A stretch of DNA of 39,959 bases from Aquincola tertiaricarbonis. GTDB taxonomy: Bacteria; Pseudomonadota; Gammaproteobacteria; Burkholderiales; Burkholderiaceae_C. The DNA lies in assembly GCF_000969605.1 (NCBI RefSeq), contig NZ_JZUE01000038.1, positions 1 to 39,959 on the forward strand. The letters run 5' to 3'. Both the position numbers and the translations under genes were made by a program. This document shows, one piece after another, positions 25,265 through 33,626 of this stretch (position 1 is its first letter; each line of letters starts with the position of its first letter). The notes under the pieces were generated by a model that was not told where the DNA came from, made no database searches, and saw nothing but the letters and a program-made list of their open reading frames with translations.

Positions 25265-25552
25265 ATGGAAGACTGGAGCACGCTGCTGGACGCCGTGCAA
25301 TGGCCGGCGATGGTGGCCACCGTGGCCGCCTCCTGGCTGGTGACCTCGCTCAGCAAGGGCCGCCGCCAGGCAGGCTTCTGGCTGTTCCTGGTGAGCAATG
25401 CGCTGTGGGTGGTCTGGGGCCTGCACACGCAGGCCTGGGCGCTGCTGCTGCTGCAGGTGTGCCTGGCCTTCATGAACATCCGCGGTGCCCGGAAGAACGA
25501 CACCGAGGCCGAACCGAAGGCCGAACCCGAAGCCGGAAGGGCCACTGGCTAG
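25265..25552 (+). CDS. Small membrane protein with PnuC/SWEET-like helices, unknown function
   Basis: A 95-residue protein from the ATG at 25265, 8 bp after GAGGA; a GTG one codon earlier is an alternative. It has three hydrophobic helices (about residues 12-26, 36-51 and 56-68), the VAASWLVTSLSKGRRQAGFW and SNALWVVWGLHTQAWALLLLQ pattern, MNIRG at the end of the last helix and an acidic/Ala tail. Similar short proteins are widespread in proteobacteria, sometimes annotated as amino-acid transporter-like; I do not know a proven function. The stop codon TAG lies inside a possible promoter for the tRNA gene downstream. Confidence 0.75.
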   Translation: MEDWSTLLDAVQWPAMVATVAASWLVTSLSKGRRQAGFWLFLVSNALWVVWGLHTQAWALLLLQVCLAFMNIRGARKNDTEAEPKAEPEAGRATG

Positions 25553-25555
25553 AAT
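25550..25555 (+). promoter_or_regulatory. Candidate -10 element for tRNA-Arg
   Basis: TAGAAT, one mismatch from TATAAT, lies 15 bp upstream of the mature tRNA 5' end and overlaps the stop codon of the small membrane protein gene. No good -35 box is seen at 16-18 bp upstream, so this is a weak call. Confidence 0.35.
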
Positions 25556-25569
25556 CCGCGCTCGCCAGG

Positions 25570-25643
25570 GCGACGTTAGCTCAGCTGGATAGAGCAATTG
25601 CCTTCTAAGCAATAGGTCAGAGGTTCGAGCCCTCTACGTCGCG
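25570..25643 (+). tRNA. tRNA-Arg, anticodon TCT
   Basis: The full cloverleaf is visible: acceptor GCGACGT (25570-25576) pairs with ACGTCGC (25636-25642); D stem GCTC/GAGC; anticodon stem ATTGC/GCAAT around the loop CTTCTAA, with TCT at 25604-25606; T stem AGAGG/CCTCT with loop TTCGAGC; and discriminator G at 25643. The 3' CCA is not encoded and must be added. It decodes AGA (and AGG by wobble), rare codons in this GC-rich genome. Confidence 0.97.
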
Positions 25644-25734
25644 CATCGTGCCTGCCGCCCGGGCAGGGAAAGTCCGGCCCCCCAGGGGCACGGCGATTGC
25701 CGCAAGTGCACCACCGCACAACGAGGTCATCGCC

Positions 25735-26082
25735 ATGACGCGCACCCTGGTCGGCATCTTCACCCGCACCGAAAAGGCGGAGCTGGCCGCCGACGGCCTG
25801 ACCGCCGCGGGCGTGGCCAAAACCCACATCTCGCTGTCTCCCGCCGTGCGCAACGACGCCAACATCGCCTGGCCGCCGCATGCGGACGGCCCCCTGTTCA
25901 CGGACGATGCGGACGAGGATCCGCTGGACGAGGCCGGCCGCGGTGCCCGCTACAGCCAGGCGCTGCGACAGGGCTGGACAGTGCTCACGGTGGAGGTGGA
26001 AGACCGCCAGGCCGCCCAGGCCGCCGACGTGCTGCGCCAGGCAGGCGTGCTGGAGCTGGACCAGCTGCCGCCGGCCGGCTGA
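25735..26082 (+). CDS. Small general-stress-type protein
   Basis: A 115-residue acidic protein from the ATG at 25735 (MTRTLVGIFTRTEKAELAADGLTAAG) with GAGG upstream. The beginning resembles the YflT/general stress protein 17M-like fold, in which a short beta-alpha unit (VGIFTRTEKAELAADGL) is repeated (WTVLTVEVEDRQAAQAADVLRQAG). No catalytic residues are known for this family. It is soluble, with no signal peptide. It follows the tRNA gene by 91 bp and precedes the MFS gene by 16 bp. Confidence 0.7.
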   Translation: MTRTLVGIFTRTEKAELAADGLTAAGVAKTHISLSPAVRNDANIAWPPHADGPLFTDDADEDPLDEAGRGARYSQALRQGWTVLTVEVEDRQAAQAADVLRQAGVLELDQLPPAG

Positions 26083-26098
26083 ACCGGCCGCTCAAGGC

Positions 26099-27400
26099 AT
26101 GCACGCGCATCGGCAGGCAGGCCTGCACGCCGGCTGGTATGCCGGCTGGAACATCGTGGCCGCGGCCACCGCCATCACCTTGCTGACGGTGGGCCTGCGG
26201 CTGGGCATCGGCCCCTTCTTCCTGCCGATGGCGCAGGACCTCGGCTTCAGCCGCAGCCTGCTGGCGGGCATCGTCGGCGTGGGCATGCTGTGCTACGGGC
26301 TGGCCATGCCGGTGGCCGGCTGGCTGGTGGCACGCATCGGCACCCGTGCGGTGCTGCTGCTGGGCACCGCCATCGTGGTGGCGGCTTCGCTGTGGACGGT
26401 GCAGGCGCGCACGCCGCTGACCTTCGGACTCTCGTTCGGCGTGCTGCTGTCGGTGGGCCTGGGCTTCACCAGCCCGGTGGCGCTGACGCCGGTGCTCAGC
26501 CGCTGGTTCACCCGGCAGCGCGGCATGGCGCTGTTCTACCTGTCCACCGGCTCCATGGCCGGCATGGCGGTCATGACGCCGCTGTCGATGCAGGCCATTG
26601 GCCGCTTCGGCTGGCAGCACAGCCTGCTCGGCCTGGCCGCGGTGTTCGCAGCGGTGACGGTGCCGGCGGCGCTGTTCGTGGTGCGCGACGACGCGCCGCC
26701 GCACACCGACCTGCTGCCCGAGCAGGTGGCCGCGCAACGCGCCGCCCCTGCGGTGCCAGCGGCCGCGCTCGGCTTCGGCCAGGCCGTGGCCACCTGGCCC
26801 TTCTGGCAGATCTGCCTAGGCCTGTTCGCCTGCGGCTTCAGCATGAACCTGCTGGGCACCCACGGCGTGCCGATGCTGATGGACCACGGCTTCGACGCCG
26901 GCACCAGCGCCATGGGCATCGGCACCATCGGCCTGGTGGCCATCGGCGGCACGCTGGTGCTGGGCAAGGTGGCGGACCGGCTGCCGCGCCGCTGGATGCT
27001 GGCCACCATCTACGGCGTGCGCGGCCTGGGCTTCTTCGCCCTGCTGGCGGTGGGCACGCACCTGGAGCTGTATGGGGCGGCGGCCATCGGGGGGCTGGTG
27101 TGGGCCGGCAGCATCGCGCTGTCGTCGGCCATCCTGGCGGACGTGTACGGCGTGCGGCTGGTAGGCGTGCTGTACGGCTGGGCCTACGTCAGCCACCAGC
27201 TGGGCGCCACCGTCAGCAGCTGGCTGGGCGGCTGGGGCTTCGACACCTTCGGCAGCCACACGCTGGCCTTCGGCGGCGCCGGCGTGCTGCTGCTGATGGC
27301 CGCGGGCGTGTCCATGCGCCTGCCGGCGGGAATCACCCCAGCGGCGCCTGCACGGTCGGCGCTGGCGGCGACCCAAGCGGTACCACGGACAGATCGTTGA
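26099..27400 (+). CDS. MFS transporter
   Basis: A 433-residue major facilitator protein with about twelve hydrophobic segments in two halves. A central linker contains DDAPPHTDLLPEQ, and the loop 2-3 motif PVAGWLVARIGTR and a related GKVADRLPRRW in the second half are visible. The arrangement (SRSLLAGIVGVGMLCYGLAMP, RWFTRQRGMALF) is like the monocarboxylate/oxalate-formate group, but the substrate cannot be told. The start at 26099 (MHAHRQAGLHAGW) is the only reasonable ATG. It is convergent with the cobalamin operon and is not expected to belong to it. Confidence 0.88.
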   Translation: MHAHRQAGLHAGWYAGWNIVAAATAITLLTVGLRLGIGPFFLPMAQDLGFSRSLLAGIVGVGMLCYGLAMPVAGWLVARIGTRAVLLLGTAIVVAASLWTVQARTPLTFGLSFGVLLSVGLGFTSPVALTPVLSRWFTRQRGMALFYLSTGSMAGMAVMTPLSMQAIGRFGWQHSLLGLAAVFAAVTVPAALFVVRDDAPPHTDLLPEQVAAQRAAPAVPAAALGFGQAVATWPFWQICLGLFACGFSMNLLGTHGVPMLMDHGFDAGTSAMGIGTIGLVAIGGTLVLGKVADRLPRRWMLATIYGVRGLGFFALLAVGTHLELYGAAAIGGLVWAGSIALSSAILADVYGVRLVGVLYGWAYVSHQLGATVSSWLGGWGFDTFGSHTLAFGGAGVLLLMAAGVSMRLPAGITPAAPARSALAATQAVPRTDR

Positions 27401-27540
27401 GTGCCCGCCGCACCCCGGGGGCGCTCGCTGCGCCTCGGTGGTGATGTCCACCACCGTCCCATCGCTGTCGAGAAGGCATCGCACTGGCGCCTTGCCAGCC
27501 TCATGGCGTCCGCCGACGCGCCGTCCAAACGCTGGCCTGC

Positions 27541-28518
27541 TCAACAGGCGTCCAGCGCTCTCGCCAACGCACCCACCGCCCCCGGTGCCTGTGCAGACAA
27601 GCGCCAGTGCCCTGGCAAGCCGAAGGAAGTGAGGTCGCGCACCGCCACTCCGGTCGGCCGCAGCGCTTCCGGCGATGCGCCCGCCGGCGCGCGCACGACC
27701 AGGAATGGCGTCGTGCTCGGCAGCGGCTCGAAGCCTCGCTGCGCCAGCACCTGCACCAGGGCTGCGCGCCAGGCCTGCAAGACCTCCAGCGAGTCCCTCA
27801 ACCAGGCCTGCGTCGCCGGTTCCGCCCAACTGCCCAGCATCGCCACACCCTGCCCTGACAGCAGCCACGACGCCTCCGCATCCCGCAACGCCTGGCACCA
27901 CGCGGCCACGTCCCACGCGGCCGCCGCGCCTGGCGCCGGCGCCACTGCATAGGCCCCGCGCACGCCGCACAGGCCGAGCGCCTTGTTCGGGCTGTGCAGC
28001 ACGAACACCTGCTCGCGTTGCTCGTCGCGCCACAGGCCGGGGCCCTGCAGCCGCAGCGGTGCATACACCGCATCCAGCACCGTGGGGCGGTCGCCGGGCC
28101 GCGGCGGCGGCGCCGCATCCTGGCCCAGCGGGCTGCCGGGCTCGGCCTGCCAGCGCAGCGTGGCCGTGGGGTCGGCTTCGTCGACCACCGGGCGACCCCA
28201 GCCCTGCGCCGCGGCGCGATAGTCGCCGTAGGCCAGCGTGGGCACGGCCACCGGGCCCGGCATCAGGCGGGCGCCCACGGCGGTGATGCGCTGGATGAAT
28301 TCGCTGGCGCTGGCAGCCAGCAGGATGCGGCTGGGGTCCACGCCATGAAAGTCGACCAGCCGGTCGCGCAGCACGGTATAGCCGGGGTCGGGATAGCGCG
28401 TCGCGTCCGCGGCCTGCACGGCGGCCAGCGCTGTGGGGCAAGGTCCCGCGGCATTGGCATTGGTCGAGAAGTCGTGGGGCGCCGGGCCGCGGGCGTCGGG
28501 GCCGCCGTGCATGCGCAT
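27541..28518 (-). CDS. cobC: Threonine-phosphate decarboxylase (CobC; CobD in Salmonella)
   Basis: A 325-residue PLP enzyme of fold type I with the N-terminal DFSTNANAAGP pattern, ASASEFIQRI, and the Schiff-base lysine Lys179 in LHSPNKALGLCGVRGAY. It makes (R)-1-amino-2-propanol phosphate from L-threonine phosphate, the nucleotide-loop linker of cobalamin. It is the last gene of the operon, 5 bp after cobO. The 140 bp beyond its stop hold only a small inverted repeat (GGTGG/CCACC) without a T-run, so I see no clear terminator. The sequence is somewhat divergent and slightly short but keeps the lysine. Confidence 0.88.
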   Translation of the reverse strand: MRMHGGPDARGPAPHDFSTNANAAGPCPTALAAVQAADATRYPDPGYTVLRDRLVDFHGVDPSRILLAASASEFIQRITAVGARLMPGPVAVPTLAYGDYRAAAQGWGRPVVDEADPTATLRWQAEPGSPLGQDAAPPPRPGDRPTVLDAVYAPLRLQGPGLWRDEQREQVFVLHSPNKALGLCGVRGAYAVAPAPGAAAAWDVAAWCQALRDAEASWLLSGQGVAMLGSWAEPATQAWLRDSLEVLQAWRAALVQVLAQRGFEPLPSTTPFLVVRAPAGASPEALRPTGVAVRDLTSFGLPGHWRLSAQAPGAVGALARALDAC

Positions 28519-28523
28519 GCCCG

Positions 28524-29090
28524 TCAGTCCTCGATGCCGCGCTGCGCGGGCACGCCGGCCTGGTGGTGGTGCTTGACGAGCTTCATCTCGGTCACCGTGT
28601 CGGCCAGCTCGATCAGCTCCTGCGGCGCGTCGCGGCCGGTCAAGACCACGTGCACATGCGGCGGCCGCTCGCGCAGCGCCTGCAGCACCGGCGCCAGCGG
28701 CATCCAGCCGTAGCGCAGCGGGTAGGTGATCTCGTCCAGCACCACCAGGAAATGCGCGCCCTCGCGCAGGGTGGCCTCGGCGCGGGCCCAGCCTTCACGC
28801 GCGAGATGCGCGCTGTGCGCCAGGTCCTTGCTCTTCCAGCTGAAGCCGTCGCCCAGGCCTTCGATCGGCACGCCGAGCTGCTCGAACACCCGGTGCTCGC
28901 CGAAGCGGGCCGAAGGCACCTTCATGAACTGGTAGATCTTCACCGGCTTGCCGCGGCCGTGGGCGCGCAGCGCCAGGCCGAAGGCCGCGGTGCTCTTGCC
29001 CTTGCCGTGGCCGGTGTGCACGATCAGCAGGCCTCGGCGTTCGCCTTCGGGCTTGGGCGCTGCGGCGGTGGGCGGTGCGACGATGTCCAT
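28524..29090 (-). CDS. cobO: Cob(I)yrinic acid a,c-diamide adenosyltransferase
   Basis: A 188-residue CobA/CobO/BtuR-type enzyme. The P-loop-like GHGKGKST (27-34) binds [17 protein letters not shown] and [23 protein letters not shown] are typical of the family, and the [16 protein letters not shown] ending is the usual C-terminus. It transfers the 5'-deoxyadenosyl group to the reduced corrinoid cobalt. It lies 1 bp after the ferredoxin gene and 5 bp before cobC. Confidence 0.97.
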   Translation of the reverse strand: MDIVAPPTAAAPKPEGERRGLLIVHTGHGKGKSTAAFGLALRAHGRGKPVKIYQFMKVPSARFGEHRVFEQLGVPIEGLGDGFSWKSKDLAHSAHLAREGWARAEATLREGAHFLVVLDEITYPLRYGWMPLAPVLQALRERPPHVHVVLTGRDAPQELIELADTVTEMKLVKHHHQAGVPAQRGIED

Positions 29091-29091
29091 G

Positions 29092-29439
29092 TCAGATTGC
29101 CTCCCCGGCCTGGTGGAACACCAGCGGCGCCACCGGCTCGCCGCCGAGCAGGTGCTGCTCGATGATGCGGTCCATGTTGCCCGGCGTCACGTCGTAGTAC
29201 CAGGTGCCATCGGGCTGCACGCACACGATGGGCCCGCCCTTGCAGGCCGCGAAGCAGCTCACCCGGCTGCGCTTGATGCGCAGCTCGCCCTCATTCAGGC
29301 CCGCCGCCTTGAGCTTGTCGCCCAGGCTGTCGAACAGCGCCTGCGAGGCGCCGCCCTCCGAGCAGCGCGGGCCGGTGCACACCAGCAGGTGACGGCGGTA
29401 GGCGCCGATCTTGGGCTTGACGGCTTGCGGTTCAGTCAT
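29092..29439 (-). CDS. Thioredoxin-like 2Fe-2S ferredoxin in the cobalamin operon
   Basis: A 115-residue protein from the ATG at 29439, with GAGGA 8 bp upstream. The cysteine pattern Cys21-x4-Cys26 and Cys62-x3-Cys66 ([16 protein letters not shown]) matches thioredoxin-like 2Fe-2S ferredoxins. [29 protein letters not shown] is typical of the ferredoxins found near cobalamin genes. The start overlaps the cobJ stop by 8 nt, and cobO follows after 1 bp. A role as electron donor in corrin synthesis or in cobalt reduction before adenosylation is inferred from context only. Confidence 0.9.
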   Translation of the reverse strand: MTEPQAVKPKIGAYRRHLLVCTGPRCSEGGASQALFDSLGDKLKAAGLNEGELRIKRSRVSCFAACKGGPIVCVQPDGTWYYDVTPGNMDRIIEQHLLGGEPVAPLVFHQAGEAI

Positions 29440-30400
29440 GGGCACGGTCCTCGGGTTCGGCCAGGGTGGCGGCGATGTAGTCGGCCGGCAGGTTGTATAG
29501 GCAAGCCAGGTCGGCCACGGTGTGGCCGGCGGCGGCCTGCGCGCGCAGCGTGTCCAGCCAGCCCAGCAGGCCGGTGCTGAGCGAGCGGCCGGGCCGCTCG
29601 CCCTCGCGCGCCTCGTGCTCCGTGTCGTACTTGTTGGCGTAGCCGCGCGGCGTGACCATCAGCCCGTCGCGCACGAAGGTGGCGCTGTTGCCGATGAGCA
29701 CGGTGCTCAGCATGCCGATGTCGGCCTCCACCAGCCGGTCCAGCGTGGTGTGGTGGATGGTCTGGCGGCGGCGGTAGGCGCTCTTGACCACCACGGCCGG
29801 CGTGTCGGGCCGGCGGTGGCGCAGGAACAGGCGCTGCGCCTCCACGATCTGCCGCGTGCGGCGGCCGCTCTTGGGGTTGTACAGCGCCACCACGAAGTCG
29901 GCCGCCGCGGCCGCGTCCAGCCGGCGCGCGATCACCGGCCACGGCGTGAGCAGGTCGCTCAGCGAGATGGCGCAGAAGTCGTGCGTCAGCGGCGCGCCCA
30001 CCAGCGCGGCACAGGCGTTGAGCGCCGAGGCGCCGGGGACGATCTCCACCGCCACCGGGTCGTCGGGTGTCCAGCCGGCCTGGAACAGCACCTCGTAGGT
30101 GGGACCGGCCATGCCGTACACGCCGGCGTCGCCGCTGGAGATCAGCGCCACCTTCTTGCCCGCACGGGCGGCTTCCAGCGCGCTCACCGCACGGTCCAGC
30201 TCTTCGGTCATGCCCTTGCGCACCACCTCCTTGCCGTCGATCAGGTCGGCCACCAGCTTGATGTAGGTGACGTAGCCCACCACCACGTCGGCTTCGGCGA
30301 TGGCGGCGCGGGCGCGGGCGGTCATGTGCTCGACATGGCCGGGGCCGATGCCCACCAGCGTGATCTTGCCGGGGGCTGCTTGCAACATGTGTTCGGTCAT
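29432..30400 (-). CDS. cobJ: Precorrin-3B/cobalt-factor III C17-methyltransferase with C-terminal extension
   Basis: A 322-residue protein from the ATG at 30400, whose TGA-overlap with cobE (ATGA) supports the start. The SAM-dependent methyltransferase core shows [15 protein letters not shown] at the start, [36 protein letters not shown] and [11 protein letters not shown]. It is the ring-contracting enzyme (CobJ aerobic, CbiH anaerobic). After about residue 250 comes a further 70 residues ([20 protein letters not shown] to the end) without the Fe-S cysteines found in CbiH60-type fusions; it may be a lineage extension. Neighbours CbiX/CbiD/CbiG suggest CbiH-type function. Confidence 0.93.
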   Translation of the reverse strand: MTEHMLQAAPGKITLVGIGPGHVEHMTARARAAIAEADVVVGYVTYIKLVADLIDGKEVVRKGMTEELDRAVSALEAARAGKKVALISSGDAGVYGMAGPTYEVLFQAGWTPDDPVAVEIVPGASALNACAALVGAPLTHDFCAISLSDLLTPWPVIARRLDAAAAADFVVALYNPKSGRRTRQIVEAQRLFLRHRRPDTPAVVVKSAYRRRQTIHHTTLDRLVEADIGMLSTVLIGNSATFVRDGLMVTPRGYANKYDTEHEAREGERPGRSLSTGLLGWLDTLRAQAAAGHTVADLACLYNLPADYIAATLAEPEDRAHD

Positions 30401-30804
30401 GGCGTGGCCGCGCATGCGGCGATGGAGACGGTGGCGTGGCGGCCGTCGGCGCCGCGAAGCTTGTGTTTTTCGACCAGCAACCGTGCGCCCGGCGGCCCGC
30501 CGGCGGCCAGCAGCGCGGCGGCTTCGCTGACCGAGGGCGTGCCGGTGTGGCGGCGCACCACTTCCGACGGATGGGGCACCGCCACCGCGGCCAGTTCGGC
30601 CGGTGCGTAGAAGCGCAGCGGAAAGCCGTGGCGCGCCGCCAGGGCCAGCAGCCCGGCCTCGTCGGCCTTGAGGTTGATGCTGGCCGCGCCGGTGACGTCG
30701 CCCAGGGTGGCACCGGCCTGCTGCAGCGCCTCGGCCAGCGCCTGCGCCAGCGTCTGCATCGGCGTGCCGCGGTCGCAACCGAAGCCGATGGCGATCGGCG
30801 TCAC
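30397..30804 (-). CDS. cobE: CobE / CbiG C-terminal domain protein
   Basis: A 135-residue protein, equivalent to the C-terminal domain of full-length CbiG and to CobE of Pseudomonas denitrificans. It begins with GTG in a GTGA overlap with the gene before it and shows IAIGFGCDRGTPMQTL, SINLKADEAGLLALA and an HKLRGADGRHATVSIA ending. In CbiG the N-terminal part opens the delta-lactone of cobalt-precorrin-5A with loss of acetaldehyde; the CobE part is of unclear role. Here the two parts are separate, overlapping genes. Confidence 0.9.
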   Translation of the reverse strand: MTPIAIGFGCDRGTPMQTLAQALAEALQQAGATLGDVTGAASINLKADEAGLLALAARHGFPLRFYAPAELAAVAVPHPSEVVRRHTGTPSVSEAAALLAAGGPPGARLLVEKHKLRGADGRHATVSIAACAATP

Positions 30805-31556
30805 GGCGCGGCCTCCACCGGCGGCCGGTACACCACCAGCGCCTCGTGCAGCTGCCGCCACAGCGCCGGCGGCACCGGCCGGTGCGTGACCCACAGCACC
30901 GCGGCATGGCGGGCCAGGTCCACGTCTTCCAGCCGCTGGTAGCAGTGGATGTTGGCCGGCAGCGGCGTCGGACGCATCCACCAATGCGGGCTGCCCGCCT
31001 CCTGCACCATCGCGATCGGATTGCCGTTGACCACATGGGCCGAGACGCGGGTGATGTTGAGCTTGGGCGCCTCCACCGTCCAGCCCAGCTCGCGGCCCAG
31101 GATGTCCACCGGAATGGTGCGGCCCACGTCGGATGCGGTGGTGAGCACCGGCACGGCGCCCAGCAGCGTGGCCACCTGCTCGGCCATCGCATTGGCGCCG
31201 CCGACGTGGCCCGACAGCACCGGAATGACGAAGGCTGCCGCGTCGTCCACCACCAGCACGCCGGGGTCCTCGTCCTTGGTCTTCAGGTGCGGCGCGATCA
31301 GCCGCACCACCGCGCCCAGCGAGACGAAGAACACGATCTGGTCGTAGCGCTGGAACAGCCCGCCGATCTGGTCCTTGAACGCGCCTTCGTAGGCGTGCAC
31401 CGGCTGCGGCAGCCCGGCCACGGCTTCGGCGAACCTGGCCGACACGCACACTTCAGCGCCGGGCATCGCCTCGGCCAGCCGGCGGGCCAGGCCGGCGCCG
31501 TGCTTGGTGATCGCCACCAGCACCACGCGGGGCGTGGGCTTGTCCAGACAAGTCAT
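30801..31556 (-). CDS. cbiG: CbiG N-terminal and middle domains (cobalt-precorrin-5A hydrolase)
   Basis: A 251-residue protein from the ATG at 31556, in an ATGA overlap with the cobI stop; an ATG at 31577 would lie inside cobI. It carries the CbiG N-terminal domain (VVLVAITKHGAGLARRL, then VFFVSLGAVVRLIAPHLKTKDEDPGVLVVDD and VIPVLSGHVGGANAMA) and the middle domain (about residues 130-240). CbiG is a hallmark of the oxygen-independent, early-cobalt pathway, where it converts cobalt-precorrin-5A to 5B. The CobE-like C-terminal domain is encoded by the next gene. Confidence 0.92.
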   Translation of the reverse strand: MTCLDKPTPRVVLVAITKHGAGLARRLAEAMPGAEVCVSARFAEAVAGLPQPVHAYEGAFKDQIGGLFQRYDQIVFFVSLGAVVRLIAPHLKTKDEDPGVLVVDDAAAFVIPVLSGHVGGANAMAEQVATLLGAVPVLTTASDVGRTIPVDILGRELGWTVEAPKLNITRVSAHVVNGNPIAMVQEAGSPHWWMRPTPLPANIHCYQRLEDVDLARHAAVLWVTHRPVPPALWRQLHEALVVYRPPVEAAP

Positions 31557-32329
31557 GCAGCTTCCTTCTTCAGGCATCCGCGGATGCGCTCGCCGCGCAC
31601 CCGCAGCGGGTTCTTCACGATCAGCAGCGACAGGTAGCTCACCTTCTGGCCGCGCAGCGCCAGCAGCTCGGCGCCGCGGAAGCTGCGTTCGTCGGGCGCG
31701 CCGCTACGCTCGACGAAAGCCGCACCTTCCAGCAGGCCGCGCTGCTGCAGCCAGTCGATCAGCGCATCCATCAGCGGCTTGACCTTCAGCAGCACCAGCG
31801 TGTCGAAGTCGGGCAGCAGCCGGTCGAGCGCGCTCACGCCGTAGGCCGCGGGCACCACGGCCACGGTGTCGTCCTGCTCCGCCAGCGGCTGGCCCAGGCC
31901 GGCGCTGGCGGCGCTGAAGGCCTGCACCCCCGGCACGATCTCGATGCCGATGCGCCGCTCGTGCGCACGCAGCGTGCGCGCCAGGTGGCCGAAGGTGGCG
32001 TAGGTGCCGGCATCGCCTTCCACCAGGAACAGCACGTCGCGGCCGGCCTGCAGCCAGGGCAGCACCGCGTCGGCGGCGCGCAGCCAGGCGCGGGCCAGCT
32101 TGTCGCCGTCGTGCGTCATCGGGAACAGCAGGCACTGGTGCTCGCCGGGCGGTGCCAGGCCGGCGCGCTGCACGATGTCGAAGGCATAGCTGGGCGTGCG
32201 GGTGCTGCGCGCCGGGTACACCCACACCGCGTCGCGCCGCTGCAGCAGGGCCCAGGCGCGGCGGGTGATCAGGCCGGGGTCGCCCGGGCCCAGGCTGATG
32301 CCGATCAGGCGGCCGAAGCGCTCAATCAT
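31553..32329 (-). CDS. cobI: Precorrin-2/cobalt-factor II C20-methyltransferase
   Basis: A 258-residue SAM-dependent uroporphyrinogen-type methyltransferase from the ATG at 32329 (MIERFGRLIGISLGPGDPGLITRRAW). The segments VWVYPARSTRTPSYAFDIV, VLFLVEGDAGTYATF and IEIVPGVQAFSAASA are typical of CobI/CbiL. It methylates C20 of precorrin-2 or, if cobalt is already inserted by CbiX, cobalt-factor II. The start overlaps the cobL stop by 8 nt, and the cbiG start overlaps its own stop (ATGA). Confidence 0.95.
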   Translation of the reverse strand: MIERFGRLIGISLGPGDPGLITRRAWALLQRRDAVWVYPARSTRTPSYAFDIVQRAGLAPPGEHQCLLFPMTHDGDKLARAWLRAADAVLPWLQAGRDVLFLVEGDAGTYATFGHLARTLRAHERRIGIEIVPGVQAFSAASAGLGQPLAEQDDTVAVVPAAYGVSALDRLLPDFDTLVLLKVKPLMDALIDWLQQRGLLEGAAFVERSGAPDERSFRGAELLALRGQKVSYLSLLIVKNPLRVRGERIRGCLKKEAA

Positions 32330-33626
32330 CGCCGCTTCCTTGCTGCGCGCAGACGATCCACACCGGGTTCTCGGCGGCCAGCCGGTGCATCTGCAGGATG
32401 GGCCTGCTGCGCGCGGCCTGCAGCTGCAGCACGTCCCATGCGGCACCACAAGCCGTGAGCGCCGCGGTGGCGGTGGCCAGGTTCTCGATCGTCACGAAGT
32501 TCATCACCAGCCGGCCGCCCGGCCGCAGCCGCTGCAGGCACAGCGTGATCAAACCCGCCAGCTCGCCGCCCGAGCCACCGATGAACACCGCATCGGGGTC
32601 GGGCCAGTCCGCCAGCCCGTCGGGTGCCCGGCCCAGCACCAGCGTGTGGTTGGCCACGCCGAAGGCCGCGCGGTTGCGCAGCGCGATGGCGTGGTCGGCC
32701 TCGTTCTTCTCGATGGCCCAGACATGGCCGGCGCCGCACAGCCGCGCCGCCTCCAGCCCCACCGAGCCACTGCCGGCGCCGATGTCCCACACGCGACTGT
32801 CGGCGCGCAGCTGCAGCCGGGCCAGCGACACCGCCCTCACCTCCTGCTTGGTGATCAGGCCCTTGTCGGGCTGGCGTTGTTCGTAGTCCGCATCGGGCAG
32901 GCCGAAGAGCACGGGCCGTGGGCGCGGCTGAAGCCGCCACAGCAGCACCACGTTGGGATCGGCAAAGCGGCGGCCGGCGGCTTCGGCCGGGGTGAGCGTG
33001 GCATGCACCTGCTCGTCGGCGCTGCACAGCCGCTCGGCCACCGCCATCTGGAACTGCTCGCCCAGGCCCTCGGCCAGCAGCAGCCGGGCGATGCGGTCGG
33101 GCGTGTTGTGCGGGCTGGTGAGCAGGGCCAGCCGGTCGTGCGCACGCAGCGCCTGCGCCAGCGCATGCAGGCCGTGCGCGGGCGGTGCGCCGGGTGTCCA
33201 TTCGCCGGCATCGGCCGCATGCACCGAGACGATCTTCATCTCCTGCCAGGCCAGGCCGACGCGGGCGCAGGCCAGCTGCAGCGTGCTGACGTTGGGCAGC
33301 ACCTCGATCGCCTCGACGCACAAGTGGCTGGCCAGGTAGGCGGCGATGCCGTGGCACAGCGGGTCGCCGGTGGCCAGCACCACCACCTGCAGCCGGTCGG
33401 CCCGGGCGGCGTGTATCCACTCGGGCACCTCGGCCAGCCGCCCGGTCATGTCGAGCCGGCGCGCGCGGGGCGCGATGTCGTCGTCGAACAGCGCCAGCGT
33501 GCGGTGGCCGCCGATCACCAGGTCGGCATGCCGCAGGTGGGCCAGCGCAGTGGCGGTGAGGCTGGCCGCGCCGTCGTCGAGCACGCCGACGATGCGGGCG
33601 GGGGATGGGTCCTTGCGCAGGGTCAT
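32322..33626 (-). CDS. cobL: Precorrin-6Y C5,15-methyltransferase (CbiE-CbiT fusion)
   Basis: A 434-residue fusion. The N-terminal half is CbiE-like (IVGVLDDGAASLTATAL, VVVLATGDPLCHGIA, VEAIEVLPNVSTLQLACARVG), and the C-terminal half is a CbiT-like methyltransferase (KGLITKQEVRAVSLARL, SAM motif WDIGAGSGSVGLEAAR, FIGGSGGELAGLI). It methylates C5 and C15 with decarboxylation of the C12 acetate. Both pathways use this step; fused CobL is common in proteobacteria. Its ATG overlaps the cbiD stop (ATGA), and cobI starts within its last codons. Confidence 0.96.
   Translation of the reverse strand: MTLRKDPSPARIVGVLDDGAASLTATALAHLRHADLVIGGHRTLALFDDDIAPRARRLDMTGRLAEVPEWIHAARADRLQVVVLATGDPLCHGIAAYLASHLCVEAIEVLPNVSTLQLACARVGLAWQEMKIVSVHAADAGEWTPGAPPAHGLHALAQALRAHDRLALLTSPHNTPDRIARLLLAEGLGEQFQMAVAERLCSADEQVHATLTPAEAAGRRFADPNVVLLWRLQPRPRPVLFGLPDADYEQRQPDKGLITKQEVRAVSLARLQLRADSRVWDIGAGSGSVGLEAARLCGAGHVWAIEKNEADHAIALRNRAAFGVANHTLVLGRAPDGLADWPDPDAVFIGGSGGELAGLITLCLQRLRPGGRLVMNFVTIENLATATAALTACGAAWDVLQLQAARSRPILQMHRLAAENPVWIVCAQQGSGDD

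Noticed and set aside
25570-26100. Integration site or genomic island at the tRNA-Arg
   Set aside because: No integrase, no repeated tRNA 3' end and no composition shift downstream.
27184-27528. Minus-strand frame in and beyond the gap between MFS and cobC
   Set aside because: It overlaps the end of the MFS gene, has no ribosome binding site or motif, and is probably not coding.
27401-27540. Terminator between the MFS and cobC genes
   Set aside because: Only a short GGTGG/CCACC repeat without a T-run is present.
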